In this document: positions 48,808-59,020 of the stretch, in pieces | Layout: every line of letters starts with the position of its first letter | Position numbering within the stretch: the first letter of the stretch is position 1 | Assembly (NCBI RefSeq): GCF_018614955.1 | Contig: NZ_JAGGNV010000021.1 | Span: 1-63,710 of the forward strand | Origin: Variovorax paradoxus | Lineage (GTDB): Bacteria; Pseudomonadota; Gammaproteobacteria; Burkholderiales; Burkholderiaceae_C | Reading direction: 5' to 3' | DNA length: 63,710 nt | Translations under genes and position numbers: made by a program | The notes under the pieces: model-generated | Database searches by the model: none | The model's input: the letters and a program-made list of their open reading frames with translations, nothing else | What the model was told of the DNA's origin: nothing

Positions 48808-49539
48808 TCATCTCCGGCCCGCGTGCCGTGCCATGTGCACCTGGTGCAGCGTGATCTTGCGCACCTCGGCCTGGCTGGTCTCGATGTGCGCGCGCAGCAG
48901 CATCGCCGCCTGGTCGCCACGGTTGGCACGGATCGCCTTCAGGATTTTCCCGTGCTCGTCGTAGGTCGCGTCGATGCGCGGCTGCTTGGTGAAATCGAGC
49001 TGGCGAATGATGCGGATGCGCTCGGTCACGTCGCGGTGTACGCGCGCCATTTCCGCATTGCCGGCCGCCGCGACCAAGGAGCAATGAAAGGCTTCGTCCC
49101 ATTGCGCAACCTGCGTCGCGTCGGAACTTCGCTGCGCCACCGGCACCAGCCAGATGCCGGCCAGGTCGTCGAGCAGGCTGCGATCCACGCGCCGGTCGGT
49201 TTCGCAGAGCCGGTGCACCGCCGTGGTCTCCAGCACCATGCGCAGGTCGTAGAGCTGCTCGAACTGGTCGAAGTCGAAGGGCAGCACGCGCCAGCCGCTT
49301 CGGAACAGCACCTCGACGAAGCCCTCCTGCTGCAGCCTGAAGAGCGCCTGGCGCACCGGCGTGCGCGAGACGCCGAGGCGCTCGCTGATCTCGCTCTCGG
49401 TGAAGCGGTCGCCCGGCACCAGGCTGAACTCGGCCACGTCGCGCTTGAGCTGCGCATAGACCTCGTCGGCGCGGGTGCGGAAGACGGTGGCGTCGGCCGC
49501 AGGCTGGGAAGGGACGGAACGGGATCGGACGGTGGACAC
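48808..49539 (-). CDS. GntR family (FCD domain) transcriptional regulator
   Basis: This 243-residue regulator has an N-terminal winged helix (about residues 15-80, ESEISERLGVSRTPVRQALFRL). An all-helical FCD effector domain (about 90-225) follows, with metal-type ligands suggested by the AFHCSLV and RAHIETSQAEV helices. Members usually repress and are released by a pathway metabolite. It is last in the minus-strand nitrogen block, after the second cysteine hydrolase. The operator-like palindrome at 63622-63637 fits the FCD core TTGT-NN-ACAA. The start is GTG; an ATG alternative is not evident. Confidence 0.88.
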   Translation of the reverse strand: MSTVRSRSVPSQPAADATVFRTRADEVYAQLKRDVAEFSLVPGDRFTESEISERLGVSRTPVRQALFRLQQEGFVEVLFRSGWRVLPFDFDQFEQLYDLRMVLETTAVHRLCETDRRVDRSLLDDLAGIWLVPVAQRSSDATQVAQWDEAFHCSLVAAAGNAEMARVHRDVTERIRIIRQLDFTKQPRIDATYDEHGKILKAIRANRGDQAAMLLRAHIETSQAEVRKITLHQVHMARHAGRR

Positions 49540-49549
49540 GCGGGGAATG

Positions 49550-50215
49550 TTAGTCGTTGCCGAGCGCGGCCAGCAATGCGGCGCTCGGCGCGGTCCAGCC
49601 GACGATCGCGCCCTGGGCACGGATCATCTCGATGGCCGCCGTCTTGAAGGCGGAGAAGTAGCTCTCGGTGCAGTCTTCCAGCAGCAGGCAGTCGTAGCCG
49701 CGGTCGTTGGCCTCGCGCATGCTGGTCTGCACGCAGACCTCGGTGGTGACGCCCATGAAGACCAGCTTGCGGATGCTGCGCTGCTGCAGCATGGACTGCA
49801 GCCCGGTGGCATAGAAGGCGCCCTTGCCGGGCTTGTCGATCACGATCTCGCCGTCGATGGGCGCGAGCGCATCGATGATCTGGTTGCCGGGTTCGCCGGC
49901 GACCAGGATGCGGCCCATGGGCCCCGTGTCGCCGATGCGCAGCACGGGCGTGCCGCGGTTGCGCTTGGCGGGCGGGCAGTCGGCGAGGTCGGGGCGATGG
50001 GCTTCGCGCGTATGGATGACGAGGCCGCCTTTTCTTCTCCACGCATGGAGCACCGATTGCGTGGCAGGGACGATGGCCTGGAGCAGCGACACGTCGTTGC
50101 CCAGGGTTTCGCCGAAGCCGCCGGGTTCGATGAAGTCGCGCTGCATGTCGATGATGACGAGGGCTGTCCTGTCCAGCTCGAACTCGTAAGCGAAGGGGTT
50201 GGCGTCGATTTGCAT
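49550..50215 (-). CDS. Isochorismatase-family cysteine hydrolase (second copy, triuret/biuret-hydrolase-like)
   Basis: This 221-residue amidohydrolase has the Asp-Lys-Cys triad: D23 (IIDMQRDF), K128 (IDKPGKGAF) and C161 ([10 protein letters not shown]). The [16 protein letters not shown] and [14 protein letters not shown] stretches follow biuret hydrolase and triuret hydrolase (TrtA)-like enzymes rather than true isochorismatases. It is related to, but clearly distinct from, the BiuH-like enzyme at 52308-53006. A repeat element separates it from the preceding gene, and the GntR gene follows ten bases after. The substrate is inferred from context. Confidence 0.8.
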   Translation of the reverse strand: MQIDANPFAYEFELDRTALVIIDMQRDFIEPGGFGETLGNDVSLLQAIVPATQSVLHAWRRKGGLVIHTREAHRPDLADCPPAKRNRGTPVLRIGDTGPMGRILVAGEPGNQIIDALAPIDGEIVIDKPGKGAFYATGLQSMLQQRSIRKLVFMGVTTEVCVQTSMREANDRGYDCLLLEDCTESYFSAFKTAAIEMIRAQGAIVGWTAPSAALLAALGND

Positions 50216-50227
50216 GGATTGGCTTTA

Positions 50228-50681
50228 CCCCCTCCCCCTCTGGGGGAGGGTTGGGGTGGGGGCACTGGGCCTTTGTTTGAGCGTTGCGCTTGGTTGGGCG
50301 CCGGAGCCTGAGGCATTCGCTTCGCTCGGCCGCCTGAACATCCAGCAATCCAAAGCCGAAGTACGCGCCATGGCGCGTGAGAGTTCAATCCCCTCTGGGC
50401 GTGCCGAGGAGCGCAGCTTCAGGCGGAAAAAGGGCCGCGCGTGTTTGAGCGCAGCGAGTTTGCGCGGACCCCGCCTGAAGCGAGCACCGCAGGTTGCCCC
50501 GGAGCGAAGCGCAGGGGACACGCACAGTGGGGTCGCCTTTTCTTTGCTTACTTTCTTTTGGCGAAGCAAAAGAAAGTGAGTCGCCCGCCGGGGCGAGACC
50601 CGGCTCCAGGCCTCAGCAAAGAACAGCAACGGTTCAAAGGCCCAAGCGCCCCCACCCCAACCCTCCCCCAAAGGGGGAGGG
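50228..50681. repeat. MITE-like element with long terminal inverted repeats
   Basis: This stretch fills the 485-bp space between two nitrogen-block genes. The ends are near-identical inverted repeats of about 48 bases (50228-50276 and 50634-50681). Each contains the palindrome CCCTCCCCCTCTGGGGGAGGG or its variant. Inside lie GCTTCAGGCGG/CCGCCTGAAGC (50416-50426/50471-50481), CCGCGC/GCGCGG and a 14-bp hairpin at 50547-50580. Short reading frames here look like noise. The repeats are seen directly; mobility is inferred. No target-site duplication was found. Confidence 0.6.
50547..50580 (+). repeat. AT-rich hairpin inside the MITE-like element
   Basis: Arms CTTACTTTCTTTTG and CAAAAGAAAGTGAG flank a GCGAAG loop, giving a 14-bp stem with two G-T pairs. 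This kind of sequence is a common dispersed repeat in proteobacteria, often translated in error as a short conserved protein. Confidence 0.6.
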
Positions 50682-50700
50682 AGCAAGAGCAAGACCGCGC

Positions 50701-52299
50701 TCATGCGTGATGCCCCCCACCCATATGCGCCCCCAGCACATGCCGCTCCGCAGAAGCAGCGGATGTCTCGAACACGATCCGTCCTTCGCTCATCACGACG
50801 ATCCGGTCCGCCAGTTCCAGCAGCTCATCGAGGTCTTCGCTGACGAGCAGCACGCCCCCTCCCTTCTGCCTCACCTGCACGATGCGGCCGTGGATCTCCC
50901 GCACTGCGGCGAAGTCCAGCCCGAACACGGGATTGGCCGCGATCAGCACGTTGATGTCGCCGGCCAGCTCGCGAGCCAGTACGGCGCGCTGTACATTGCC
51001 GCCGGAAAGACTGCGGATCGGTGCGCCTTCCCCCTGTGTCTTCACGCCGTACTCGGCAATCCACTCGCGCGCGCGGCTGCGCCAGGCCGCGAAGTTCAGC
51101 ACGCCGCCGCGCGCCAGCGGCGGCTGGTCGAAGTCGCGCAGCGCCATGTTCTCCGCGACGCTGAGATCGCCGACGCAGGCGTTGCGCAACGGCTCCTCCG
51201 GCAGGCTGCGCAGCTTCAGGCGCCGGTTCTCCTCGCGCCGCGCGCCGTAGGGCTCGCCCATCACCGTCACGCGACCTGCCAGCCGCGGGCGCTGGCCGAC
51301 CAGGGCTTCGACCAGTTCGCGCTGGCCGTTGCCGGAGACGCCGGCCACGCCGAGGATCTCGCCCGCGCGCACGGCGAGACTCAGGTCGTGCACGGCCAGC
51401 GTGCCGCGGTCGCCCTGCGCCTGCAGGCCCTCGACCTGCAGGGCGATGGGCGCATCCGCCGCCGTCTTCTTCATCGCATGCAACGCCCGGCCGACCGGCG
51501 CTGCGGTGTCGCTCTCGGGCGGCGGCGCTTCGCCTTCGCCCATCATGGTGGCGGCCAGCCGACGAGGATCGGTGTCGGCCACGCGGCAGTGATGCACTGC
51601 CTTGCCGCGCCGAAGCACCGTCACGCTGTCGGCGTAGGCCATCACCTCGCGGAACTTGTGCGTGATGATGAGCACGGTGCACAGGCCGCTTTGCGCGAAC
51701 TCGCGCACATGGCCCAGTACCTCGTCGGCCTCCTGCGGGGTCAGCACCGAGGTCGGCTCGTCGAGGATCAAGAGGCGCGGCTTCAGGTAGAGCTGCTTCA
51801 GGAGCTCCAGCTTCTGCTTCTCGCCGGCCGCGAGTTCGGACGGCCGCCGGTCGAGGTCGAGGCTGAAGGGCGTGGTGGCCAGAAAGGCCTCGAGCTCGGC
51901 GCGCTTGCGTTTCCAGTCGATCAAGGCCGGCGTCTTGCCGCCGGCCAGCAACAGGTTCTCGGCCACCGTCATGCCGGGCGCCAGCGTGAAGTGTTGATAC
52001 ACCATGCCGATGCCGAGCGCGCGCGCCACCACCGGGTTGGCGATCTCCTGCTCGCGCCCGTCGATCAGGATGCTGCCCTCCTCCGCGCGCTGGTAGCCCG
52101 CCACGCACTTGACCAGCGTGCTCTTGCCGGCGCCGTTCTCGCCCAGGAGCGCGTGCACCGTGCCGGGCTCGACCCGCATCGTGACGCTGTCCATCGCGGT
52201 GAAGCTGCCGAAGCGCTTGGTCAGCTGGTAGGTGTCGAGCGCGAGCGCGCCGGTGGCGACCGGCAGCGCGCCGATGGATTGGGGCGAGGCGTCCGACAT
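50701..52299 (-). CDS. BMP/nucleoside-type ABC transporter ATP-binding protein (two NBDs)
   Basis: This 532-residue tandem ATPase of the sugar/nucleoside importer class has a first domain with Walker A GENGAGKST and Walker B LLILDEPTSVLTP. The second domain has the degenerate GVSGNGQREL in place of Walker A and LSGGNVQRAVLAREL. One-half degeneracy is usual in this class (NupO/YufO). It supplies energy for the permeases at 54023-56019. It is the last gene of the BMP system, eight bases after the BiuH-like gene. The start is the Met of MSDASPQS. Confidence 0.92.
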   Translation of the reverse strand: MSDASPQSIGALPVATGALALDTYQLTKRFGSFTAMDSVTMRVEPGTVHALLGENGAGKSTLVKCVAGYQRAEEGSILIDGREQEIANPVVARALGIGMVYQHFTLAPGMTVAENLLLAGGKTPALIDWKRKRAELEAFLATTPFSLDLDRRPSELAAGEKQKLELLKQLYLKPRLLILDEPTSVLTPQEADEVLGHVREFAQSGLCTVLIITHKFREVMAYADSVTVLRRGKAVHHCRVADTDPRRLAATMMGEGEAPPPESDTAAPVGRALHAMKKTAADAPIALQVEGLQAQGDRGTLAVHDLSLAVRAGEILGVAGVSGNGQRELVEALVGQRPRLAGRVTVMGEPYGARREENRRLKLRSLPEEPLRNACVGDLSVAENMALRDFDQPPLARGGVLNFAAWRSRAREWIAEYGVKTQGEGAPIRSLSGGNVQRAVLARELAGDINVLIAANPVFGLDFAAVREIHGRIVQVRQKGGGVLLVSEDLDELLELADRIVVMSEGRIVFETSAASAERHVLGAHMGGGHHA

Positions 52300-52307
52300 G
52301 CCCAGCC

Positions 52308-53006
52308 TCACATCGAAGCCAGCGCATCGAGCAGCGCGCTCGAATGCGCGTGCGCGCCGAACACGCCGCCCTGCATCGTGATCATCTTCAGCGCCGCAAG
52401 ATGGTTGCCATGGTCGGTCGCGGCCGTGCAGTCGGAAAGCAGCAGGCATTCGAAGCCGCGGTCGTTGGCGTCGCGCATCGTGGTGTGCACGCAGACGTCG
52501 GTGGTGATGCCGGCCAGGATCAGGTTCTCGATGCCGCGCGTGCGCAGCACCAGTTCGAGATCGGTGGCATAGAACGAACCCTTGCCGGGCTTGTCGATCA
52601 CCACCTCGCCCTCGATCGGCGCGAGCGCGGGAATGATCTCCCAGCCCGGCTCGCCGCGCACCAGGATGCGGCCGCAGGGGCCGTCGTCGCCGATGCCCAC
52701 GCCGCCGGCACCGATTTGCCGCGAGCGCCAGCGCTTGTTGGCCGGCAGGTCGGACAGGTCGGGGCGATGGCCTTCACGCGTGTGGATGATGTGGAAGCCC
52801 AGTGGCCGCAGGCGCGCCAGCGTGCGCGCGATCGGCTCGATCGGCGCCTGCACCAGTGAGAGGTCGTAGCCCATCACGTCGACATAGCCGCCCTTGCCGC
52901 AGAAGTCGGTCTGCATGTCGATCACGATCAAGGCCGTGTTGTCGGGGCGCAGTGCGCCGTTGTAGGGCCATGCGTAAGGCGCGGCCGCGACGAAGCGTTT
53001 GCTCAT
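52308..53006 (-). CDS. biuH: Biuret amidohydrolase-like cysteine hydrolase
   Basis: This 232-residue hydrolase has the Asp-Lys-Cys triad D30 (VIDMQTDF), K139 (DKPGKGSF) and C172 ([10 protein letters not shown]). The stretch [15 protein letters not shown] then [21 protein letters not shown] and PANKRWRS matches, as I recall it, Rhizobium BiuH, with triad numbering shifted by the shorter N-terminus. BiuH turns biuret into allophanate and ammonia, which suits the AtzF-type gene of this block. Triuret hydrolase TrtA is a close relative and cannot be excluded. It overlaps formamidase by four bases. Confidence 0.82.
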   Translation of the reverse strand: MSKRFVAAAPYAWPYNGALRPDNTALIVIDMQTDFCGKGGYVDVMGYDLSLVQAPIEPIARTLARLRPLGFHIIHTREGHRPDLSDLPANKRWRSRQIGAGGVGIGDDGPCGRILVRGEPGWEIIPALAPIEGEVVIDKPGKGSFYATDLELVLRTRGIENLILAGITTDVCVHTTMRDANDRGFECLLLSDCTAATDHGNHLAALKMITMQGGVFGAHAHSSALLDALASM

Positions 53007-54007
53007 GTTGCCTCCGGTCCCTTGTAGCTGCGTTCGGGCGGCTCGAAGCCGAAGCCGCTGCCGTCCTTCACCTTCACCTCGTCGCTCCACGGCAGCCTGT
53101 AGCGGCCGGCCGCCATGTCCCGCATGTAGGTGTAGGGGCAGTCCTGCGCGCCGCCCTTCACCGCCACGTAACCGCGGTGGTAGAGCTGGTAGATGTTGTT
53201 CTCCACGCCCCAGCCGGTGCGGGCCTCGCGCACCAGGTCTGGCCTGAGCTCGGCGGTGACGATCTCGTCGGGCCGCCCGCCGCCCTCCACAAGCACGGTG
53301 CCGTCGAAGTTGCAGAACATGCCCTCGCCCATGGAGTCGAAAGTGCCGTCGCTGCCGCACATGCACACGCTCGCGGTGTAGGCCAGGTTGCAGAAGGCGT
53401 TGGCCTGGTTCGTGATGCGCCAGGCATGGCGGATCGGCGCCGTATAGCCGGCGGTTCGGATGATGATCTCGGCGCCTTTGTACGCGGCCTCGCGCGCCAT
53501 CTCGGGCAGCATGCCGTCGTGGCAGATGATGAGCGCGAGCTTGCTGCCCTTGGGCCCGTCGCACACCGGCACGCCGACGTTGCCGGGCTCCCAGGGCTCG
53601 ACCGGCACCCACGGATGCATCTTGCGGTAGTAGAGCGCGAGGGTGCCCTGGTCGTCGATGATCAAGCCGCTGTTGTAGGGATTGCCGCCGGGATTGGCTT
53701 CCATGATCGAGAAGCAGCCCCAGATGCTGTTGTCGATGCAGGCTTGTTTGAAGGCCGCCACCTCGGGCCCGTCGAGCGAGCACATGATCTCCGGCGCGGT
53801 GTCCATCGAGAGGCCGTGCAGCGCGTATTCCGGGAACACCACCAGGTCCATGGTGCCCTGGTTGCGCCGTGCCTTCGCCACCAGCTCGCAGATGCGCTGC
53901 GTCTGCGCCGCGAGATCGGCCTGGGTCTTGACCACCGGCAGCTGCAGCTGCACCAGCCCGACGACCACGCCGTGCTCCGATTTGTTGAGACCACCCAGAC
54001 CGCTCAT
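53003..54007 (-). CDS. amiF: Formamidase (AmiF family)
   Basis: This 334-residue nitrilase-superfamily amidase makes formate and ammonia from formamide. The Glu-Lys-Cys triad is E60 (VFPEYALHG), K129 (YYRKMHPW) and C162 (IICHDGM). The line [12 protein letters not shown], the [14 protein letters not shown] helix and the [13 protein letters not shown] segment follow Helicobacter AmiF. Formamide is not an expected intermediate of biuret degradation, so its role here may be another ammonia source or another short amide. It lies between the permease and the BiuH-like gene. Confidence 0.9.
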   Translation of the reverse strand: MSGLGGLNKSEHGVVVGLVQLQLPVVKTQADLAAQTQRICELVAKARRNQGTMDLVVFPEYALHGLSMDTAPEIMCSLDGPEVAAFKQACIDNSIWGCFSIMEANPGGNPYNSGLIIDDQGTLALYYRKMHPWVPVEPWEPGNVGVPVCDGPKGSKLALIICHDGMLPEMAREAAYKGAEIIIRTAGYTAPIRHAWRITNQANAFCNLAYTASVCMCGSDGTFDSMGEGMFCNFDGTVLVEGGGRPDEIVTAELRPDLVREARTGWGVENNIYQLYHRGYVAVKGGAQDCPYTYMRDMAAGRYRLPWSDEVKVKDGSGFGFEPPERSYKGPEAT

Positions 54008-54022
54008 CGCGTATCTCCTTTT

Positions 54023-54943
54023 TCAGCGGGTCGACGACAGCTCGCCGGGACTGCCGGCGGCCACGCTGCCCGGCTTGCAGGTCAGCACCAGGATGACGAG
54101 CGTGAGCACGTAGGGCACCGTGTTGAAGAGGTGGTAGCCCCAGCCCACGCCGATCGATTGCAGCGCCGGGCCGATGGCGCCGGCGCCGCCGAACAGCAGC
54201 GCCGCGCCGATGCAGCGCAGCGGACTCCAGCGCGCGAAGATGACCAGTGCCACCGCGATCAGCCCCTGCCCGCTCGAGATGCCCTCGTTCCAGCTGCCCG
54301 GATAGAAGAGCGTGAGCGAGGCGCCGCCCAGCCCGGCAATGAAGCCGCCCGCCGTGGTCGACGCGATGCGCAGCCCCGCGACCGAATAGCCGAGCGCGCG
54401 CGTCGCATGGGCCGAGTCGCCGGCCATGCGCACCAGCAGGCCGATGCGCGTGCGTGCAAAGGCCCACCAGAGCACGAAGGCCAGCGCGATGCCGATCGGC
54501 ACCAGCGCATTGACCTGCAGCGCCGAGCGCACTACCGGGTTGTCGCTCCAGTCGCCGAGCGGGATCGCCGGCAGCTGCGGCGCCTGCGGCTGGATCAGCG
54601 GCTTGCCGAGGTAGAACGCGAGCCCGGTGCCGAGCAGCATCAGCGCGATGCCGGTCGCGACGTCGTTGACGCGCTCGAGCGAGCACAGGAGGCCGTGCAG
54701 CAGCGCCAGCAGCGCACCGGCCGCGGCGCCGATCAGCACGCCGAGCCAGGCCGAGCCGGTGAGCCAGGCGCCGCCGAAGGAAGCCATGGCCGACAGCACG
54801 AGCACGCCTTCGAGGCCGAGGTTGATGCGGCCCGATTTCTCGGTCAGGCATTCGCCGAGGCTCACGAAGAGAAAGGGCGCACCGACGCGCAAGGCGCCGC
54901 CGACGATGCCGGCCACGAGCGCGATCCACTGGTCCACCGTCAT
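54023..54943 (-). CDS. BMP/nucleoside-type ABC permease 2
   Basis: This 306-residue inner-membrane permease has about eight helices. [21 protein letters not shown] near residue 40 and [20 protein letters not shown] are typical of the second permease (NupQ/YufQ, BPD_transp_2) of nucleoside importers. It overlaps permease 1 by four bases. Confidence 0.9.
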   Translation of the reverse strand: MTVDQWIALVAGIVGGALRVGAPFLFVSLGECLTEKSGRINLGLEGVLVLSAMASFGGAWLTGSAWLGVLIGAAAGALLALLHGLLCSLERVNDVATGIALMLLGTGLAFYLGKPLIQPQAPQLPAIPLGDWSDNPVVRSALQVNALVPIGIALAFVLWWAFARTRIGLLVRMAGDSAHATRALGYSVAGLRIASTTAGGFIAGLGGASLTLFYPGSWNEGISSGQGLIAVALVIFARWSPLRCIGAALLFGGAGAIGPALQSIGVGWGYHLFNTVPYVLTLVILVLTCKPGSVAAGSPGELSSTR

Positions 54944-56019
54944 ACCGGCTCCTTGCGCATCTGCGGCTCTACCGGCTGCGGCATGCGGTTCTTGAGCAGC
55001 GTCTTCCAGTCGACCATCCGCAGCCCCTCACTCGCAAGAATCAACACGAAGGCCATGCCCTGCAGCACCAGCACCGATGCATCGGGCAGGCCGAGCCGTC
55101 TTTGCAGCAGGCTGCCCGCGGCGCCGAAGCCGCCGAACAAGATCGCCACCGGAATCACGGCCACCGGGTTGTGGCGCGCGATGAAGGACACCAGGATGCC
55201 GGCATAGCCGTAGCCCGCGATCAGCGAGGCGTTGGCGTTGGTGTGCACCGCCGCGACCTCGACCGCGCCGGCCACGCCGGCACAGGCCCCGCCGATGCCG
55301 CAAGCGGCGAGGATCAGCCGGTTGGCCGGCAGCCCCACCAGCTGCGCGGCGCGCGGATTGCCGCCCACCACCCGCACCGCAAAGCCCGAGGCCGTGGCGC
55401 GCAGCCACAAGCCCGAAGCCAGGCAGGCCACGATGCCGATCGCGAGCCCCCAGTGCACGTCCGAGCCGCCGATACCTCCGATCGCCAGCCCCTCCGCGAG
55501 CGAACGCGTCGCCGGCTTGTTGAGGCTGGCAGGATCGCGCAGCGCGCCTTCGACCCAGTGCTTGAAGAGGCCGATGGCGACATAGGCGAGCAGCAGGCTG
55601 CTGATGGTTTCGTTGATGCCGCGGTACTGGCGCAACCAGCCGGCGAGCGCGATCCACAGCGCGCCGGCCAGCGCACCGGCGATGCACAGGGCCACGGTGC
55701 CGATCGCATTGGCCGGCAGAGGCAGCGCATAAGGCAAGGCCGCGCAGGCCAGTCCGCCCAGCACCAGCGCGCCCTCGCCGCCGATCACGACCAGCCCGGC
55801 GCGCGCAGGGATCGCAACGCACAGCGCGGTGAGCATCAGCGGCGCGGCGCGCTGCAAGGTGTTCTGCCACGAGAACCAGTCGCCGAAGGCGCCCTTGAAG
55901 AGGATGATCCAGACCTCCAGCGGGCTCACGCCGGCGAACCAGACGAAGACGCCGAACAGCAGCAGCGCGGCCGCGATGGCGAACACCGGGAGGGCCGCTT
56001 CTTTCAAGGCGTTGGGCAT
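54940..56019 (-). CDS. BMP/nucleoside-type ABC permease 1
   Basis: This 359-residue permease has about ten helices and the family features [39 protein letters not shown] and [20 protein letters not shown]. It is the first permease (NupP/YufP type) of the importer. It follows the BMP-type binding protein gene by 25 bases, so the whole importer, formamidase and hydrolase form one transcript. Confidence 0.9.
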   Translation of the reverse strand: MPNALKEAALPVFAIAAALLLFGVFVWFAGVSPLEVWIILFKGAFGDWFSWQNTLQRAAPLMLTALCVAIPARAGLVVIGGEGALVLGGLACAALPYALPLPANAIGTVALCIAGALAGALWIALAGWLRQYRGINETISSLLLAYVAIGLFKHWVEGALRDPASLNKPATRSLAEGLAIGGIGGSDVHWGLAIGIVACLASGLWLRATASGFAVRVVGGNPRAAQLVGLPANRLILAACGIGGACAGVAGAVEVAAVHTNANASLIAGYGYAGILVSFIARHNPVAVIPVAILFGGFGAAGSLLQRRLGLPDASVLVLQGMAFVLILASEGLRMVDWKTLLKNRMPQPVEPQMRKEPV

Positions 56020-56044
56020 CGTCGGCTCGCGAACAATGGGTGGA

Positions 56045-57160
56045 TCAGCCGATCGAACCGACGACGCCTTCGACCAGGTAATTCATCTTCTCGAGTTCGA
56101 GGTCCGTCTGCTTGAGCGCCTTGCCCGCCGGAATCACGACCACGCCCTTGTTGTCCTTCAACCCGCCCTGGAAGATGTCGAAAGTCCCGGCGATCATCTT
56201 GGCCTTGATCTCGTCGGCACTCTTCTTCGCCGCATCGCTCACCATCGGGCCATAGGCCGACATCTTCACGTAGCCCTCTTTCAGGCCGCCGCGCAGGAAG
56301 TTCGGATGCGGCTTGCCGCTCTGCGCCGCCTCGACCGCGGTCTTGTAGGCGGTGAGCCAGTTCCACTCGGCGCCCGTCAGGTAGGCATTGGGCGCCAGCT
56401 TGGCCTGGCTCGCGTGGTAGCCGCAGACCATCTTGCCGCGCTTGGCCGCCGTCTCGACCACCACCTTGGGTCCGTCCACGTGCATCGTGAAGACATCGCA
56501 GCCCTGGTCGGCCAAGCTGTTGGTGGCCTCGGCTTCCTTCACGGCCATCGACCAGTCGCCGGTGAAGATCACGCTGCAGGTGATGCCGGGCTTGACCGAG
56601 CGCGCGCCCATCGTGAAGGCATTGATGTTGCGCAGCACCTGCGGAATGGGCTTGGCCGCGACGAAGGCGATCTTGTTGCTCTTGGTCATGTGGCCGGCGA
56701 TCACGCCGTTCAGGTACTGGCACTCGTCGATGTAGCCGAAGAAGCTGCCGGCGTTCTTCGGATGCTTGCCTTCGGACCAGAGGCCGCCGCAATGCGAGAA
56801 GCGCACGTCGGGGTTCTTCGGCGCCACGGCCAGGATGTGCGGGTCGAAGTAGCCGAAGGAGGTGGGGAACAGCAGCTTGGCGCCGTCCTGCGCGATCATC
56901 CCCGTCATGGTCTTCTGCACGGCCGCGGTCTCGGGCACGTTCTCTTCTTCCACCAGCTTGATGCCGGGCATCTTCTTGAGCTCGGCCGCGGCCTGCGCGT
57001 GCGCCTGGTTGTAGCCGTAGTCGTCGCGCGGGCCGACGTAGATCACGCCCACGGTCAGCGGCTTCTGCGCGCTCGCCAACGCGCTCCATCCGCCCAGCGT
57101 GCTGGCGGACGCGAGTGCGGCAAGGGACTTGAGGGAATCGCGGCGATTGAACTGGCTCAT
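56045..57160 (-). CDS. BMP family ABC transporter substrate-binding protein
   Basis: This 371-residue binding protein has a twin-arginine-like leader (FNRRDSLKSLAALASAS), so it may be exported folded by Tat. The mature part matches the Bmp/PnrA family: VIYVGPRDDYGYNQAHAQAA and FFGYIDECQYLNGVIAGHM. Family members bind nucleosides, purines or related nitrogen compounds. In this block the ligand may be a ureide such as biuret or a purine-derived compound. It starts 38 bases after the AtzH-like gene stop. Confidence 0.9.
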   Translation of the reverse strand: MSQFNRRDSLKSLAALASASTLGGWSALASAQKPLTVGVIYVGPRDDYGYNQAHAQAAAELKKMPGIKLVEEENVPETAAVQKTMTGMIAQDGAKLLFPTSFGYFDPHILAVAPKNPDVRFSHCGGLWSEGKHPKNAGSFFGYIDECQYLNGVIAGHMTKSNKIAFVAAKPIPQVLRNINAFTMGARSVKPGITCSVIFTGDWSMAVKEAEATNSLADQGCDVFTMHVDGPKVVVETAAKRGKMVCGYHASQAKLAPNAYLTGAEWNWLTAYKTAVEAAQSGKPHPNFLRGGLKEGYVKMSAYGPMVSDAAKKSADEIKAKMIAGTFDIFQGGLKDNKGVVVIPAGKALKQTDLELEKMNYLVEGVVGSIG

Positions 57161-57198
57161 GGTTGCTCCTGGAAGTGGGTGGGGACTGGGGGGATGGA

Positions 57199-57579
57199 TC
57201 AGGGAAGCAGGCTCACGTGCGCGGCCACCACGCGCCAGCCCTGGCCGGTGCGCATCCAGGTCTGGCTCTGGCGCCCGGTCTTCGCGCTGCCTTCGCGGCG
57301 GAACTCGATGTTGGCGGTGGCGAAGTCGCGGCCATAGGTGGTGATCGCGGCGCGCAGCACGTCGCGTGCCAGGCCCTGCGCCGGCCGCGCGGCGCGGAAG
57401 GCCTGGATCTCTTGGTAGCCGTAGAGGTTTTCGCTCGCGCCGTAGCGCAGCGTGTGCGGGCTGTTCCAGAACAGCTCGTCGAGCACCTCGACCTTGTTGT
57501 GAACCAGCGCGTCTTCGTAGCGCGCGAAGGCGGCCGTCACTTCGGCCAGCACGTCGGGAAGGTTGACCGCGGGCGTCAT
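57199..57579 (-). CDS. atzH: AtzH/HpxZ-like (DUF3225) protein
   Basis: This 126-residue NTF2/SnoaL-fold protein contains [21 protein letters not shown] and ends [11 protein letters not shown], the pattern of DUF3225. Members are AtzH of the Pseudomonas ADP cyanuric acid operon and HpxZ of oxalurate catabolism; the biochemical role of both is poorly known. It lies directly after the AtzE-like gene, in the same order as atzG-atzE-atzH. The start MTPAVNLP is preferred to a longer alternative. Confidence 0.82.
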   Translation of the reverse strand: MTPAVNLPDVLAEVTAAFARYEDALVHNKVEVLDELFWNSPHTLRYGASENLYGYQEIQAFRAARPAQGLARDVLRAAITTYGRDFATANIEFRREGSAKTGRQSQTWMRTGQGWRVVAAHVSLLP

Positions 57580-57592
57580 CTTCTTTCGTTCT

Positions 57593-59020
57593 TCATGCGA
57601 GCGAGGCAACGGGCGCCTGCGCTACGCCGGCCGTTTCGAGCGCCGCGGCCACGCGCAGCACCAGGTCTTCGCGCCACGGCGCTGCGATGACCTGCACGCC
57701 GATCGGCAGGCTCGCATGCGCGCCCCACACCGGCACCGCGCACACCGGCAGACCGATGCAGGAGATGGGCTGGGTCAGCACGCCCATGTTGGGCCGCACC
57801 TGCACGCGCTGGCCGTTGAGCTCGAACCATTCGGCGCCGATGGGCGTGGCGGCGCAGGGCGTGGCCGCGGCGAGCAGGATGTCGAAGCGCTCGAAGACCC
57901 GCGCCGCCTGCTCCGCATAGAGGCGCCGCACGCGCTGCGCGCGCGCCACCCAGGCGGCCGGCAGCAGCGCGCCGGCCAGGAAGCGGTCGCGCGAGAGCGG
58001 CTCGAAGTCCTGCGCGCGCGTGCGCAGCTCGGGCAGGTGCAGCGCCGCGCCTTCCGAGTTGGTGATCAGGAAGGCAGCGGCGCGCCCGGCCTCGACCATC
58101 GGCAGCTCGACGGTGCGGCTCGCACCCAGCGCCTGGGCCACGGCGTCGACCGCGGCGAGCGCCTCGGGCAACGCGCGTTGCCGGAACCAGCCGCCGAGCA
58201 CGCCGATGCGCAGGCCTTGCACGCCATGTGCGAGCGCCTTGGTGACGGGCTCGACGGCGCGCTGAGCACAGCCGGGGTCGCGCGGGGCCAGGCGTTCCGG
58301 TCCCTGCATGGCGTCGTAGGCCAGCGCCAGGTCGCGCACCGAGCGCGCGAAGGGGCCGAGGTGGTCGAGGCTCGAGACGAAGGGATAGCTGCCGGTGCGC
58401 GGCAGCCGGCCGAAGGTGGGCTTGAGCCCGAACACGCCGTTGAGCGAAGCGGGCACGCGGATCGAGCCATTGGTGTCGGAGCCGAGCGCGAGCGCCACCT
58501 GGCCTGCCGCCACCGCGGCGCCGGAGCCGCCCGAGGAGCCGCCGGCGATGCGGTCGAGATCGTGCGGGTTGTGGGTCGCGCCGACATGGCTGTTCTCGGT
58601 CGTGAAGCCGTAGGCGTACTCGTCCATGTTGAGCGCGCCCACCAGCACCGCGCCGGCGCTTTCGAGGCGGCGCACCAGCGTCGCGTCGCTGCGGGCGGGC
58701 ATGCTGTCGCGCTCGATCTTCGAGCCCGCCAGCGTGGGCAGGCCGGCGATGTCGAACAGGTTCTTGACCGCGAAGGGGACGCCGAGCAGCGGCAGCTCGC
58801 GCGTTCGCACACCATGCGAGGAAGCCAGCGAGGCATCGACCTGCCCGGCGCGCCGCAGCGCGCGCTCGCGGACCACCTCGGTGAAGGCGTTGACGCGGCC
58901 GTCGGTTGCGGCGATGCGGTCCAGGCTGGCCTGCGCCAGCGCGACCGCGCTCACCGCGCCCGAGCGCACCGCCTGCGCCATCGCGGCGGCATCCTGCAGC
59001 AGCAGAGCAGCGGGTGTCAT
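57593..59020 (-). CDS. atzE: AtzE family amidohydrolase (1-carboxybiuret hydrolase-like)
   Basis: This 475-residue amidase-signature enzyme has its Lys in [13 protein letters not shown] and serines in [11 protein letters not shown] and [13 protein letters not shown]. The small subunit AtzG is encoded just upstream, and their genes overlap by four bases. In Pseudomonas ADP, AtzE with AtzG hydrolyses 1-carboxybiuret to urea-1,3-dicarboxylate. HpxY of oxalurate catabolism is a related possibility. There is no AtzD in this window, so carboxybiuret would need another source, such as a triuret hydrolase. Confidence 0.85.
   Translation of the reverse strand: MTPAALLLQDAAAMAQAVRSGAVSAVALAQASLDRIAATDGRVNAFTEVVRERALRRAGQVDASLASSHGVRTRELPLLGVPFAVKNLFDIAGLPTLAGSKIERDSMPARSDATLVRRLESAGAVLVGALNMDEYAYGFTTENSHVGATHNPHDLDRIAGGSSGGSGAAVAAGQVALALGSDTNGSIRVPASLNGVFGLKPTFGRLPRTGSYPFVSSLDHLGPFARSVRDLALAYDAMQGPERLAPRDPGCAQRAVEPVTKALAHGVQGLRIGVLGGWFRQRALPEALAAVDAVAQALGASRTVELPMVEAGRAAAFLITNSEGAALHLPELRTRAQDFEPLSRDRFLAGALLPAAWVARAQRVRRLYAEQAARVFERFDILLAAATPCAATPIGAEWFELNGQRVQVRPNMGVLTQPISCIGLPVCAVPVWGAHASLPIGVQVIAAPWREDLVLRVAAALETAGVAQAPVASLA

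Noticed and set aside
50199..50579. 126-codon reading frame on the plus strand inside the repeat element
   Set aside because: It lies entirely in palindromic repeat DNA; such translations recur in many genomes as annotation artefacts of this repeat type.
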